A stretch of DNA of 6,296 nucleotides from Bacteroides sp. (GTDB lineage Bacteria > Bacteroidota > Bacteroidia > Bacteroidales > GCA-2748055), in NCBI GenBank assembly GCA_011048475.1, contig DSDZ01000479.1, forward strand, positions 1-6,296, in the 5' to 3' direction. Under the pieces are notes generated by a model. It did no database searches and was not told the DNA's origin. It saw only the letters and a list, made by a program, of their open reading frames with translations. This document shows positions 1 through 5,273 of this stretch, one piece after another. How positions within the stretch are numbered: the stretch's first letter is position 1; every line of letters starts with the position of its first letter. The position numbers and the translations under genes were made by a program.

Positions 1-367
1 ATTTTACCGCCTCCCTGAAATCGTACACCCGGTGGTAGGCCGCGCCCAGGTAATAATTCACATTCGCGGGAACCCCCCTCGAGGAAGCATAGTAGAGCAA
101 TTCGATGGCCTCGTCCAGCTCCCGGTTCAGCTTCACCATGCAAACACCGGCATAATACCTGTACAGGGCATCCGCCGGATATTTCTCCATCAGAACCCGA
201 AAACCCTCCAGCGCTTTTGCATACGCTCCCTGCTGGTAAGCAGCGATGGATTCGTTTTTGATCTCAGGCTCACTGACGGCCGGTTGCTGACCGGCAAGGG
301 GCAACTGGACCAGGCAGATCACCAGTCCCGCCGCGGCCAGGAAGTATCTTGCGGAAATTGTAAACAT
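1..367 (-). CDS. Exported TPR-repeat protein, N-terminal part (runs off left edge)
   Basis: The minus strand from the ATG at 367 is open to the window edge, giving 122 residues with no stop. The start MFTISARYFLAAAGLVICLV followed by QLPLAGQQ looks like a Sec signal peptide of about 26 residues, so the mature protein should be periplasmic or outer-membrane associated. No lipobox cysteine is visible at the cleavage region. After it come helical TPR-like units: about 40-66 (AAYQQGAYAKALEGFRVLME), about 68-95 (YRYYAGVCMVKLNRELDEAI) and a third beginning near 103 (NYYLGAAYHRVYDFREAV). The spacing of A/G/Y/L residues is typical of TPRs, which mediate protein-protein contacts. In Bacteroidota such an N-terminus often precedes PD40 and OmpA domains, but that part would lie outside the window, so the full architecture is unknown. 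The gene is head to head with bcp-recA across 166 bp. I am confident that it is a gene, less so about its role. Confidence 0.82.
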   Translation of the reverse strand, partial: MFTISARYFLAAAGLVICLVQLPLAGQQPAVSEPEIKNESIAAYQQGAYAKALEGFRVLMEKYPADALYRYYAGVCMVKLNRELDEAIELLYYASSRGVPANVNYYLGAAYHRVYDFREAVK

Positions 368-419
368 ATTGCCGGAATATCTGTTTTTAAAATTGATGTA
401 ACGCGTCCTGCGCGCTGAT

Positions 420-427
420 CAAAAATA
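420..427 (-). promoter_or_regulatory. Possible -7 box for the TPR gene
   Basis: The minus strand reads TATTTTTG here, an exact fit to the Bacteroidota -7 consensus TAnnTTTG. It would place transcription start near 413-416 and leave a leader of roughly 45-50 nt before the ATG at 367. No TTG is visible 19-21 bp further upstream, so the -33 element is poor and the call is tentative. Confidence 0.35.
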
Positions 428-448
428 GCAATAATAACGGGTGATCCG

Positions 449-481
449 TCCCGCCTGATTGTTAATAAACATTTGGCGGGA
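449..481. repeat. Nested inverted repeat between divergent promoters
   Basis: Perfect 7-bp arms TCCCGCC (449-455) and GGCGGGA (475-481) flank an AT-rich 19-bp spacer. Inside it, TGTT-AATA-AACA (460-471) forms a second small palindrome with almost the same centre (465 versus 465.5). The element sits just upstream of the bcp -33 site and over the expected -33 region of the TPR promoter. It could be an operator for a dimeric regulator or a chance repeat. No known regulator motif is recognised. Confidence 0.35.
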
Positions 482-488
482 AGGTTCC

Positions 489-518
489 TTGATATTGCAT
501 CAATTCTTTGTACATTTA
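489..518 (+). promoter_or_regulatory. Bacteroidota-type promoter of bcp-recA
   Basis: TTG at 489-491 is followed, after a 19-bp spacer, by TACATTTA at 511-518. This matches the Bacteroidota primary sigma factor pattern (-33 TTTG/TTG, 19-21 bp, -7 TAnnTTTG) except for the last base. Transcription would start near 522-525, about 10 nt before the bcp ATG at 534. The short leader argues against an attenuator or riboswitch upstream of bcp. Confidence 0.6.
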
Positions 519-533
519 AAAACTCTAACAGAT

Positions 534-998
534 ATGTCAGCACTGAAACCAGGAGACCCGGCTCCCCCCGTAAATGCGGTGGACCAGGACGGAGAAAAGA
601 TCACGCTTGAAGAATTTAAAGGGAAGAAGCTCGTCCTCTATTTTTATCCAAAGGACCAGACACCCGGCTGCACAGCAGAAGCTTGTGACCTCCGGGACCA
701 TTATGAAATGTTCCTGAAGCAGGGCTACGAGATCATCGGGGTAAGCGGGGACAGCCAGGAGTCCCACCGGAAATTTATCAGTAAGAACAACCTCCCGTTC
801 AAACTTATCTCGGATGTTGATAAAAAAGTGATGCGGGCCTACGGGGCATGGGGTGAAAAAAAGATGTACGGGAAATCCTACATGGGCACACTCAGGAAGA
901 CCTTCGTCATCAGTGAGGAGGGGATCATTGAGCGGATCATTGACAAAGTGGACACAAAAAAACACAGTCAGCAGATATTTAGCGATTTATCATATTAA
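534..998 (+). CDS. bcp: Thioredoxin-dependent thiol peroxidase (Bcp/PrxQ peroxiredoxin)
   Basis: This 154-residue cytosolic peroxiredoxin reduces hydrogen peroxide and organic hydroperoxides using thioredoxin as electron donor. Its length is normal for the Bcp/PrxQ group. The active-site segment PKDQTPGCTAEACDLRD places the peroxidatic cysteine at 46, with Pro and Thr of the PxxxTxxC signature, and the likely resolving cysteine at 51, the atypical two-cysteine arrangement of E. coli Bcp. The segment GTLRKTFVI supplies the conserved arginine (121) that activates the thiolate. An in-frame TTG at 459 would extend the N-terminus, but it lies upstream of the promoter. The ATG giving MSALKPGDPAP matches the usual family start. 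No strong Shine-Dalgarno sequence precedes it, as is common in Bacteroidota. recA starts 14 bp after the stop codon, so the two are almost certainly co-transcribed. From memory, a bcp-recA pairing has also been described in Bacteroides fragilis. Confidence 0.96.
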   Translation: MSALKPGDPAPPVNAVDQDGEKITLEEFKGKKLVLYFYPKDQTPGCTAEACDLRDHYEMFLKQGYEIIGVSGDSQESHRKFISKNNLPFKLISDVDKKVMRAYGAWGEKKMYGKSYMGTLRKTFVISEEGIIERIIDKVDTKKHSQQIFSDLSY

Positions 999-1012
999 CA
1001 GTAAAAAGCATC

Positions 1013-2041
1013 ATGAGCAACGGCAAAGAAACCGATCAGAAGCAGGAAAAACTGAAAGCGCTGCAGCTTACCCTGGACAAGATCGAAAAGGGTTATGGAA
1101 AGGGTACCATCATGAAACTGGGCGACAATGCCATTGAAAATGTTCCGGTCATTCCCTCGGGGTCCATCGGGCTCGACCTGGCGCTCGGAGTGGGCGGGTA
1201 TCCGCGGGGAAGGGTCATTGAGATCTACGGACCGGAAGCCTCCGGGAAAACCACCCTGGCCATCCATGCCATTGCCGAAGCACAGAAAAACGGGGGGCTT
1301 GCTGCCTTCATTGATGCAGAGCATGCTTTCGACCGCTTTTACGCAAAAAAACTGGGGGTCGACATTGAAAACCTGTATATCTCCCAGCCCGACAACGGGG
1401 AACAGGCCCTTGAGATTGCCGATCACCTGATCCGTTCGGGCGCCATCGACATCATCGTGATCGATTCGGTGGCGGCACTCACGCCCAGGGCGGAGATCGA
1501 GGGAGAAATGGGTGACTCAAAGGTGGGGCTGCAGGCCCGGCTGATGTCACAGGCACTGCGGAAGCTGACCGCCAACATCAACCGCACCCAGACCACCTGT
1601 TTTTTTATCAACCAGCTCAGGGAAAAGATCGGTGTCATGTTCGGGAATCCGGAGACAACCACCGGAGGGAATGCGCTGAAATTCTATGCATCGGTCCGCG
1701 TGGATATCAGGCGGATCGGACAGCTGAAGGAGGGCGAGGATGTGCAGGGGAACAGGACCCGCGTCAAGGTGGTGAAGAACAAACTGGCTCCGCCTTTCCG
1801 CAAAGCTGAATTTGATATCCTGTATGGGGAAGGCATCTCCAGGAACGGAGAACTCATCGACATGGGGGTGGATCTGGGAATTCTGAAAAAGAGCGGTTCC
1901 TGGTTCAGCTACGGAGAAACAAGGCTGGGACAGGGAAGAGATGCGGTGAAGAACCTGCTCAGGGATAATCCCGAACTCGCGGAGGAACTGGAAGGGAAGG
2001 TAAAGGCCGCCCTCCTGGCCCGGGAAGAATCTCAACCCTGA
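1013..2041 (+). CDS. recA: Recombinase RecA
   Basis: RecA forms an ATP-dependent filament on single-stranded DNA and carries out homology search and strand exchange in recombinational repair. The protein is 342 residues, near the bacterial norm (E. coli has 353). The Walker A motif GPEASGKTT is at 73-81, the catalytic glutamate lies in FIDAEHAFD (Glu103), the Walker B strand IIVIDSVAAL at 147-156, and the DNA-binding loop L2 in GNPETTTGGNALKFYAS (211-227). The C-terminal domain (about 270-335) is present. The tail ends in AREESQP and lacks the long acidic extension of E. coli RecA, which restrains filament formation there. No intein or frameshift is seen. It lies 14 bp after bcp and 7 bp before a small membrane-protein gene. 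I recognise no LexA-type box upstream, and the only promoter I see is the one before bcp, so expression probably depends on read-through from there. Confidence 0.99.
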   Translation: MSNGKETDQKQEKLKALQLTLDKIEKGYGKGTIMKLGDNAIENVPVIPSGSIGLDLALGVGGYPRGRVIEIYGPEASGKTTLAIHAIAEAQKNGGLAAFIDAEHAFDRFYAKKLGVDIENLYISQPDNGEQALEIADHLIRSGAIDIIVIDSVAALTPRAEIEGEMGDSKVGLQARLMSQALRKLTANINRTQTTCFFINQLREKIGVMFGNPETTTGGNALKFYASVRVDIRRIGQLKEGEDVQGNRTRVKVVKNKLAPPFRKAEFDILYGEGISRNGELIDMGVDLGILKKSGSWFSYGETRLGQGRDAVKNLLRDNPELAEELEGKVKAALLAREESQP

Positions 2042-2048
2042 TCATCGG

Positions 2049-2456
2049 ATGAATTTTCTGCTTCATTTTATTTTTATTGCCTCCTTTCTGCTGATCTATA
2101 TCATTGCGATCATTATCCTGAAGCCCTTCCGGATCCACCACAAAAGGCCCGTATCAACTGTTTTTATCAAGGTGAGCTACCTGGTCTACCTGGCCTGTTT
2201 CATGCTGCTGGCTTACCTGGTCCTGTTCTATTCCGCGGGAATTGAACCGGAGGAAGACACCGAGGAGGAAAGGATCCTGAACATATTCACCCTGTTCAGC
2301 GTTTTTGCCTTTTTTGTTCCCAATGCGGGGATCATGATCCGAAGAAGGATCAGGTCATGGCGCATTCCATACAATTACCTGATCACCGCCCTCAATTTCC
2401 TCATCGCTGCGGGACTGGTGTGGTACATTATCGACATGCCCTGGCAGTTCAGGTAA
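2049..2456 (+). CDS. Uncharacterised four-helix inner-membrane protein
   Basis: This is a 135-residue, strongly hydrophobic protein that I cannot assign to a named family. Four membrane helices are visible at about 4-24, 38-61, 77-97 and 109-128. Positive clusters (KPFRIHHKR after helix 1; RRRIRSWR after helix 3) should face the cytoplasm. The acidic loop EPEEDTEEE (66-74) between helices 2 and 3 should face the periplasm, which puts both termini outside. There are no cysteine pairs, heme ligands or enzyme motifs that suggest a reaction. The ATG lies 7 bp after the recA stop, so it is probably translated from the bcp-recA transcript. Its last 8 bp overlap the end of convergent miaA. The hydrophobic and charge pattern supports a real protein. 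A role in stress response is only suggested by position. Confidence 0.85.
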   Translation: MNFLLHFIFIASFLLIYIIAIIILKPFRIHHKRPVSTVFIKVSYLVYLACFMLLAYLVLFYSAGIEPEEDTEEERILNIFTLFSVFAFFVPNAGIMIRRRIRSWRIPYNYLITALNFLIAAGLVWYIIDMPWQFR

Positions 2457-3384
2457 CCCTGCAGAAAGCGAGTGCTTTAACCAGCTTCTCCTCATCGCTC
2501 ATCTCCCCTTCCAGCCACCGGATCCGGATCCCCCGCCTTTCCATGCCGCGGAAATAGGTCATCTGCCGCTTGGCGAACCGGTGGATGGCAGTGTTGAGCG
2601 TTGAAAACATCTCCTCACGGGAAATTTCCTTTCGCACGTACCTGGCCACATGGCGGTACTCCAGGCCGTAATAATCCATCTTTTCCGGCGGGATACCCCG
2701 CTCCAGCAGGCCCCGGACCTCCTCCACCAGGCCTCCGGAGAGCCGTGCTTCAAGCCGCCGGGTGATCCGTTCCCTTCGCCGGTCCCTGTGATACCTGATC
2801 CCGATCACAGGGGTGCCGGGGGACAACAAAATATCATCCTCCTCCCTCTCCCCCGGCCCTCCATGCTGGTAAGCGGCGATCTCGATGGCCCTGATCAGTC
2901 GTTTCCTGCTGACGGTGTCGGTCACATTGTGCAGCGGCCCGTAAGACTCGAGCATCTGTTTCAGCTCCGCCATCTCCTTCCCCTCCAGTTCTTCCCGCAG
3001 GACCCGGTCCACAGGCACCCTGGCCATCCGGTAATTGCGCAATACCGATTCCAGGTAGAGCCCCGTTCCCCCGCACATGACCGGCACATTCCCCCGATTT
3101 GTGATCTGAAGGAAAGCTTCTCTGAAATCCTGCATGAAGCGGTACACGTTGTACTCCTCTCCCGCATCGGCGATGTCGATCAGGTGAAAGGGCACCGCTT
3201 TCCCTCCGACCAGGTAATCATCATAATCCTTCCCCGTCCCCAGGTCCATTCCCCGGTAAACCTGACGGGAATCCGCACTGATGATCTCTCCCCCCAGCCG
3301 GCTTGCCAGGAGGGCCGCAAACCGGGTCTTGCCGGCAGCAGTGTGCCCCAGCACGGTAACCAGTTCCGGTTTCCTTCCTTCCAT
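2449..3384 (-). CDS. miaA: tRNA dimethylallyltransferase MiaA (Bacteroidota-type variant)
   Basis: MiaA transfers a dimethylallyl group from DMAPP to N6 of A37 in tRNAs reading UNN codons, the first step to ms2i6A, and so stabilises codon pairing. The 311-residue length is standard. The P-loop GHTAAGKT is at 13-20; SADSRQVYRGMD (36-47) holds the catalytic aspartate (38) and the tRNA-contacting region; HLID (67-70), CGGTGLYLESVL (104-115), SRKRLIRAIEI (159-169) and the C-terminal FAKRQMTYFRG (270-280) are family landmarks. GTGKDY after the DSRQVY motif, where E. coli-type enzymes have GTAKP, and AGEEYNV (74-80) resemble a second MiaA form that I recall from Bacteroidota, so a paralogue elsewhere is possible. 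The frame stays open upstream to 3660, but that extension only reads smpB backwards. The ATG at 3384 gives the normal N-terminus. It is divergent from smpB and overlaps the preceding plus-strand gene by 8 bp. Confidence 0.95.
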   Translation of the reverse strand: MEGRKPELVTVLGHTAAGKTRFAALLASRLGGEIISADSRQVYRGMDLGTGKDYDDYLVGGKAVPFHLIDIADAGEEYNVYRFMQDFREAFLQITNRGNVPVMCGGTGLYLESVLRNYRMARVPVDRVLREELEGKEMAELKQMLESYGPLHNVTDTVSRKRLIRAIEIAAYQHGGPGEREEDDILLSPGTPVIGIRYHRDRRRERITRRLEARLSGGLVEEVRGLLERGIPPEKMDYYGLEYRHVARYVRKEISREEMFSTLNTAIHRFAKRQMTYFRGMERRGIRIRWLEGEMSDEEKLVKALAFCRVT

Positions 3385-3390
3385 TGATCC

Positions 3391-3398
3391 CAAATTTA
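3391..3398 (-). promoter_or_regulatory. Candidate -7 box of miaA
   Basis: The minus strand reads TAAATTTG, a full match to TAnnTTTG, only 6 bp before the miaA ATG at 3384. With the usual 4-7 nt distance to the transcription start, the mRNA would begin at or within a few bases of the start codon, so it would be leaderless or nearly so. No clear TTG lies 19-21 bp upstream, and the site could be fortuitous. Confidence 0.4.
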
Positions 3399-3418
3399 CC
3401 GAAACAGATGGTTTTTTG

Positions 3419-3426
3419 TACATTTG
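3419..3426 (+). promoter_or_regulatory. Candidate -7 box of smpB
   Basis: TACATTTG fits TAnnTTTG exactly and lies 15 bp before the smpB ATG at 3442, predicting a leader of about 8-12 nt. It is part of an 11-nt string, TTTGTACATTT (3415-3425), that also occurs in the bcp promoter at the same distance from the start codon. The -33 region at about 3395-3399 (TTTAC) is weak. Confidence 0.5.
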
Positions 3427-3441
3427 GATCCGTAATTCCCC

Positions 3442-3894
3442 ATGGCGAACCGGATCAACATAAAGAACAGGAAGGCATTCCACGACTACCAGGTCCTGGA
3501 AAAGTACGTGGCGGGCCTGCAACTGCAGGGTACCGAGATCAAAAGTATCCGCCAGGGAAAGGCAAGCCTTGCGGAAGCTTACTGCCTTTTCATCAGGGAT
3601 GAACTCTACGTCAGGGGCATGCAGATCGCCGACTATGCCATGGGGAGTTACAACAGGCACGAGCCGGGACGCGACCGCAAGCTGCTGCTGAACAGGACCG
3701 AGCTGAAGAAACTTCAGCGGAAGGTGAAGGAGAGCGGGCTGACCATCACCGCGCTGCGCATCTTCCTGTCCGATTCCGGGTATGCCAAGCTGGAGATCGG
3801 ACTGGCCAGGGGAAAGAAGGAATATGACAAACGTGAAACCATCAGGCGGAAAGATACCCAGCGCCAGATGGAACGCCTGAAGAAGATCAAATAA
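3442..3894 (+). CDS. smpB: SsrA (tmRNA)-binding protein SmpB
   Basis: SmpB binds the tRNA-like part of tmRNA and brings it to ribosomes stalled on broken messages, so that the nascent chain is tagged for degradation and the ribosome freed. The 150 residues match the family length. Landmarks are the N-terminal NRKAFHDYQVLEKYVAGLQL (9-28), the strongly conserved QGTEIKSIRQGKASLAEAYC (29-48), the NRHEPGRDRKLLLN segment (71-84), and the basic C-terminal tail beginning GKKEYDKRETIRRKD (124-138), which enters the decoding centre and mRNA channel in trans-translation. The ATG at 3442 gives MANRINIKNRKAF, a normal family start. The stop codon TAA ends at 3894 and the convergent neighbour's stop begins at 3895, so there is no gap. 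No ssrA (tmRNA) gene is recognised in this window. Confidence 0.98.
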   Translation: MANRINIKNRKAFHDYQVLEKYVAGLQLQGTEIKSIRQGKASLAEAYCLFIRDELYVRGMQIADYAMGSYNRHEPGRDRKLLLNRTELKKLQRKVKESGLTITALRIFLSDSGYAKLEIGLARGKKEYDKRETIRRKDTQRQMERLKKIK

Positions 3895-5253
3895 TCACTG
3901 GGAGAAGAAGAATTCATTCAGCTCGCGCAGCTCCTCCAGCGTCAGGTCCAGTTCATAGTCGAAATAGGCATCCACGGTCTTCAGCAGCTCCTCGAACGAA
4001 ATGGTCCCGTCCCCGTCCTCATCCAGCGGCCTGAACCGTTCCGGGATTTCAGCAACAGAGGGCACCTGGTAACTGTCCCGGATCACATCCAGGTAGGCAT
4101 CCACATTCTCCCTGTCCATGGCCACATCCCTGTACTGCATCCCTGCCAGGAACTGATCTTCCGTGATGGTCTCTCCCGCATCATTCACCCAGGCCCCCGG
4201 TGCGGTGCCGGATTCCCTGTCCAGGTAGTCCGGGACCCCGTCCGCGTCTGAATCCACCGGGCATCCGAGACTGTCAACCTCGGTCCCGAAAGGCGTACCG
4301 GGACACATATCGGATACATCAAGTACAAAATCACCGTCCTCGTCATCCAGCAGTACCGGGTCAAACTCCACATCGGCGTACATCAGTTCGACCGTTCTGG
4401 TCCTCGGATCAGAGAACAGGTCCAGATGGAAGGAGAGGTGGGAAAAAATGTAGCTGTCGTTCCCCCTGGCACCCCGGGTGCTGGTCCCGCTGTAGGCCAC
4501 ATTGTCCAGCACATCCGTCAGTGTATAATGATATTCCAGCCCCAGGGTGAAAAAGGCACGGTCACTGATCCGGAAATGCGCACCCACTCCCGCGGGAAAG
4601 GCCAGTGCCCGCTGGTTGTAGTCGCCCAGGCCGAATTCCTGCTGCTCCCGCTTGCGCAGGTCCGTTTCAAAGACATAATCACGGTGCATCAGCTGTGCGG
4701 GACCCGGATCCGATTCATCCACATCCCTGATGGTCCCGTCCGACCAGTAATAATACGGGGCACCGGTTCCGTCGGTCAGGTCCCCCTTCGCACTGAAGCT
4801 GATGTTTTCCACACCCAGGGAAAGATATGGCCTCACCAGGGAGGACGAAGGCAGTACATGTCCGAACCGGTACTCCGCGTTGACCCCCACCACATACAGG
4901 TCTGTCTGGAAATTCAGGTTCCGGCCCAGCTCACCGTGGGCATATTCGCTCCCGTTCAGCCGGCCCATGGTGAAATTGAAGTTGGCAATGAAATGGTGCT
5001 GCCGGTCTATGAAAGTGGCCACATTCACCCTTCCCGCCGGATTTCCCACCGCTGCACTGGTGTAACTGTTTTTTACATCCCCCCGGAAATTCAGCATCCC
5101 GTAGGAAAGCGAAACAACCGGCTTGTAGACCGGGTTTTCCACGGTATCGATCCGCTGAAGCAGGGAATCATAATCGATCTCCTGACCGGTAAGCCACACC
5201 GGAGCCATCGCGAGGAGGCAGAGCAACAGCCTGTATGGAATAGATCGCAGCAA
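3895..5253 (-). CDS. Outer-membrane beta-barrel protein with TSP3 segment and C-terminal EF-hand
   Basis: A 452-residue protein. Residues 1-24 (RLLLCLLAMAPVWLTGQ) form a signal peptide. Residues about 45-290 alternate aromatic and polar residues in strand-like stretches (KPVVSLSYGMLNFRG, HHFIANFNFTMGRL, LYVVGVNAEYRFG, VRPYLSLGVENISF, FFTLGLEYHYTLTD, SHLSFHLDLF), as in an eight-strand OmpA-like barrel. Residues 303-347 form an Asp-rich calcium-binding thrombospondin type 3 stretch (DDEDGDFVLDVSDMCPGTP; DSDADGVPDYLD). Residues 411-422, DEDGDGTISFEE, are a canonical EF-hand loop (D1, D3, D5, G6, I8, E12). There is no C-terminal OmpA peptidoglycan-binding domain, although TSP3 stretches are often followed by one. 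An in-frame TAA at 5266-5268 limits the start. TTG at 5253, with AAGG upstream, is the best choice because the ATG at residue 16 would destroy the signal peptide. The gene follows the SPOR gene by 20 bp, so the two are probably one operon. Its function is unknown; a structural or surface-assembly role is inferred. Confidence 0.87.
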   Translation of the reverse strand: MLRSIPYRLLLCLLAMAPVWLTGQEIDYDSLLQRIDTVENPVYKPVVSLSYGMLNFRGDVKNSYTSAAVGNPAGRVNVATFIDRQHHFIANFNFTMGRLNGSEYAHGELGRNLNFQTDLYVVGVNAEYRFGHVLPSSSLVRPYLSLGVENISFSAKGDLTDGTGAPYYYWSDGTIRDVDESDPGPAQLMHRDYVFETDLRKREQQEFGLGDYNQRALAFPAGVGAHFRISDRAFFTLGLEYHYTLTDVLDNVAYSGTSTRGARGNDSYIFSHLSFHLDLFSDPRTRTVELMYADVEFDPVLLDDEDGDFVLDVSDMCPGTPFGTEVDSLGCPVDSDADGVPDYLDRESGTAPGAWVNDAGETITEDQFLAGMQYRDVAMDRENVDAYLDVIRDSYQVPSVAEIPERFRPLDEDGDGTISFEELLKTVDAYFDYELDLTLEELRELNEFFFSQ

Positions 5254-5273
5254 GTGCCTTATACGTTACTCAG

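Noticed and set aside
32..418. Plus-strand open frame of 128 residues at the left edge
   Set aside because: The minus strand codes for a signal peptide and TPR units over the same stretch, which is far better supported.
459..533. N-terminal extension of bcp from a TTG at 459
   Set aside because: It would start upstream of the best promoter match and add residues absent from the Bcp family; MSALKPGDPAP is the usual start.
2465..2478. Small hairpin AAAGC-GAGT-GCTTT as a terminator for the recA unit
   Set aside because: Only five base pairs, two of them GC, and no T-run follows; it lies inside miaA coding sequence.
2518..2531. Palindromic repeat CCGGATCCGGATCC
   Set aside because: It lies within miaA coding for an Ile-Arg-Ile-Arg stretch and is best explained by codon choice, not a regulatory site.
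2650..3387. Long plus-strand open frame of 245 residues opposite miaA
   Set aside because: Proline- and histidine-rich composition typical of antisense frames in GC-rich genes; no recognisable domain; miaA is certain on the other strand.
3385..3660. Upstream extension of the miaA reading frame to 403 residues
   Set aside because: The extra residues are smpB read backwards and do not resemble MiaA; the ATG at 3384 gives the normal N-terminus just before the P-loop.
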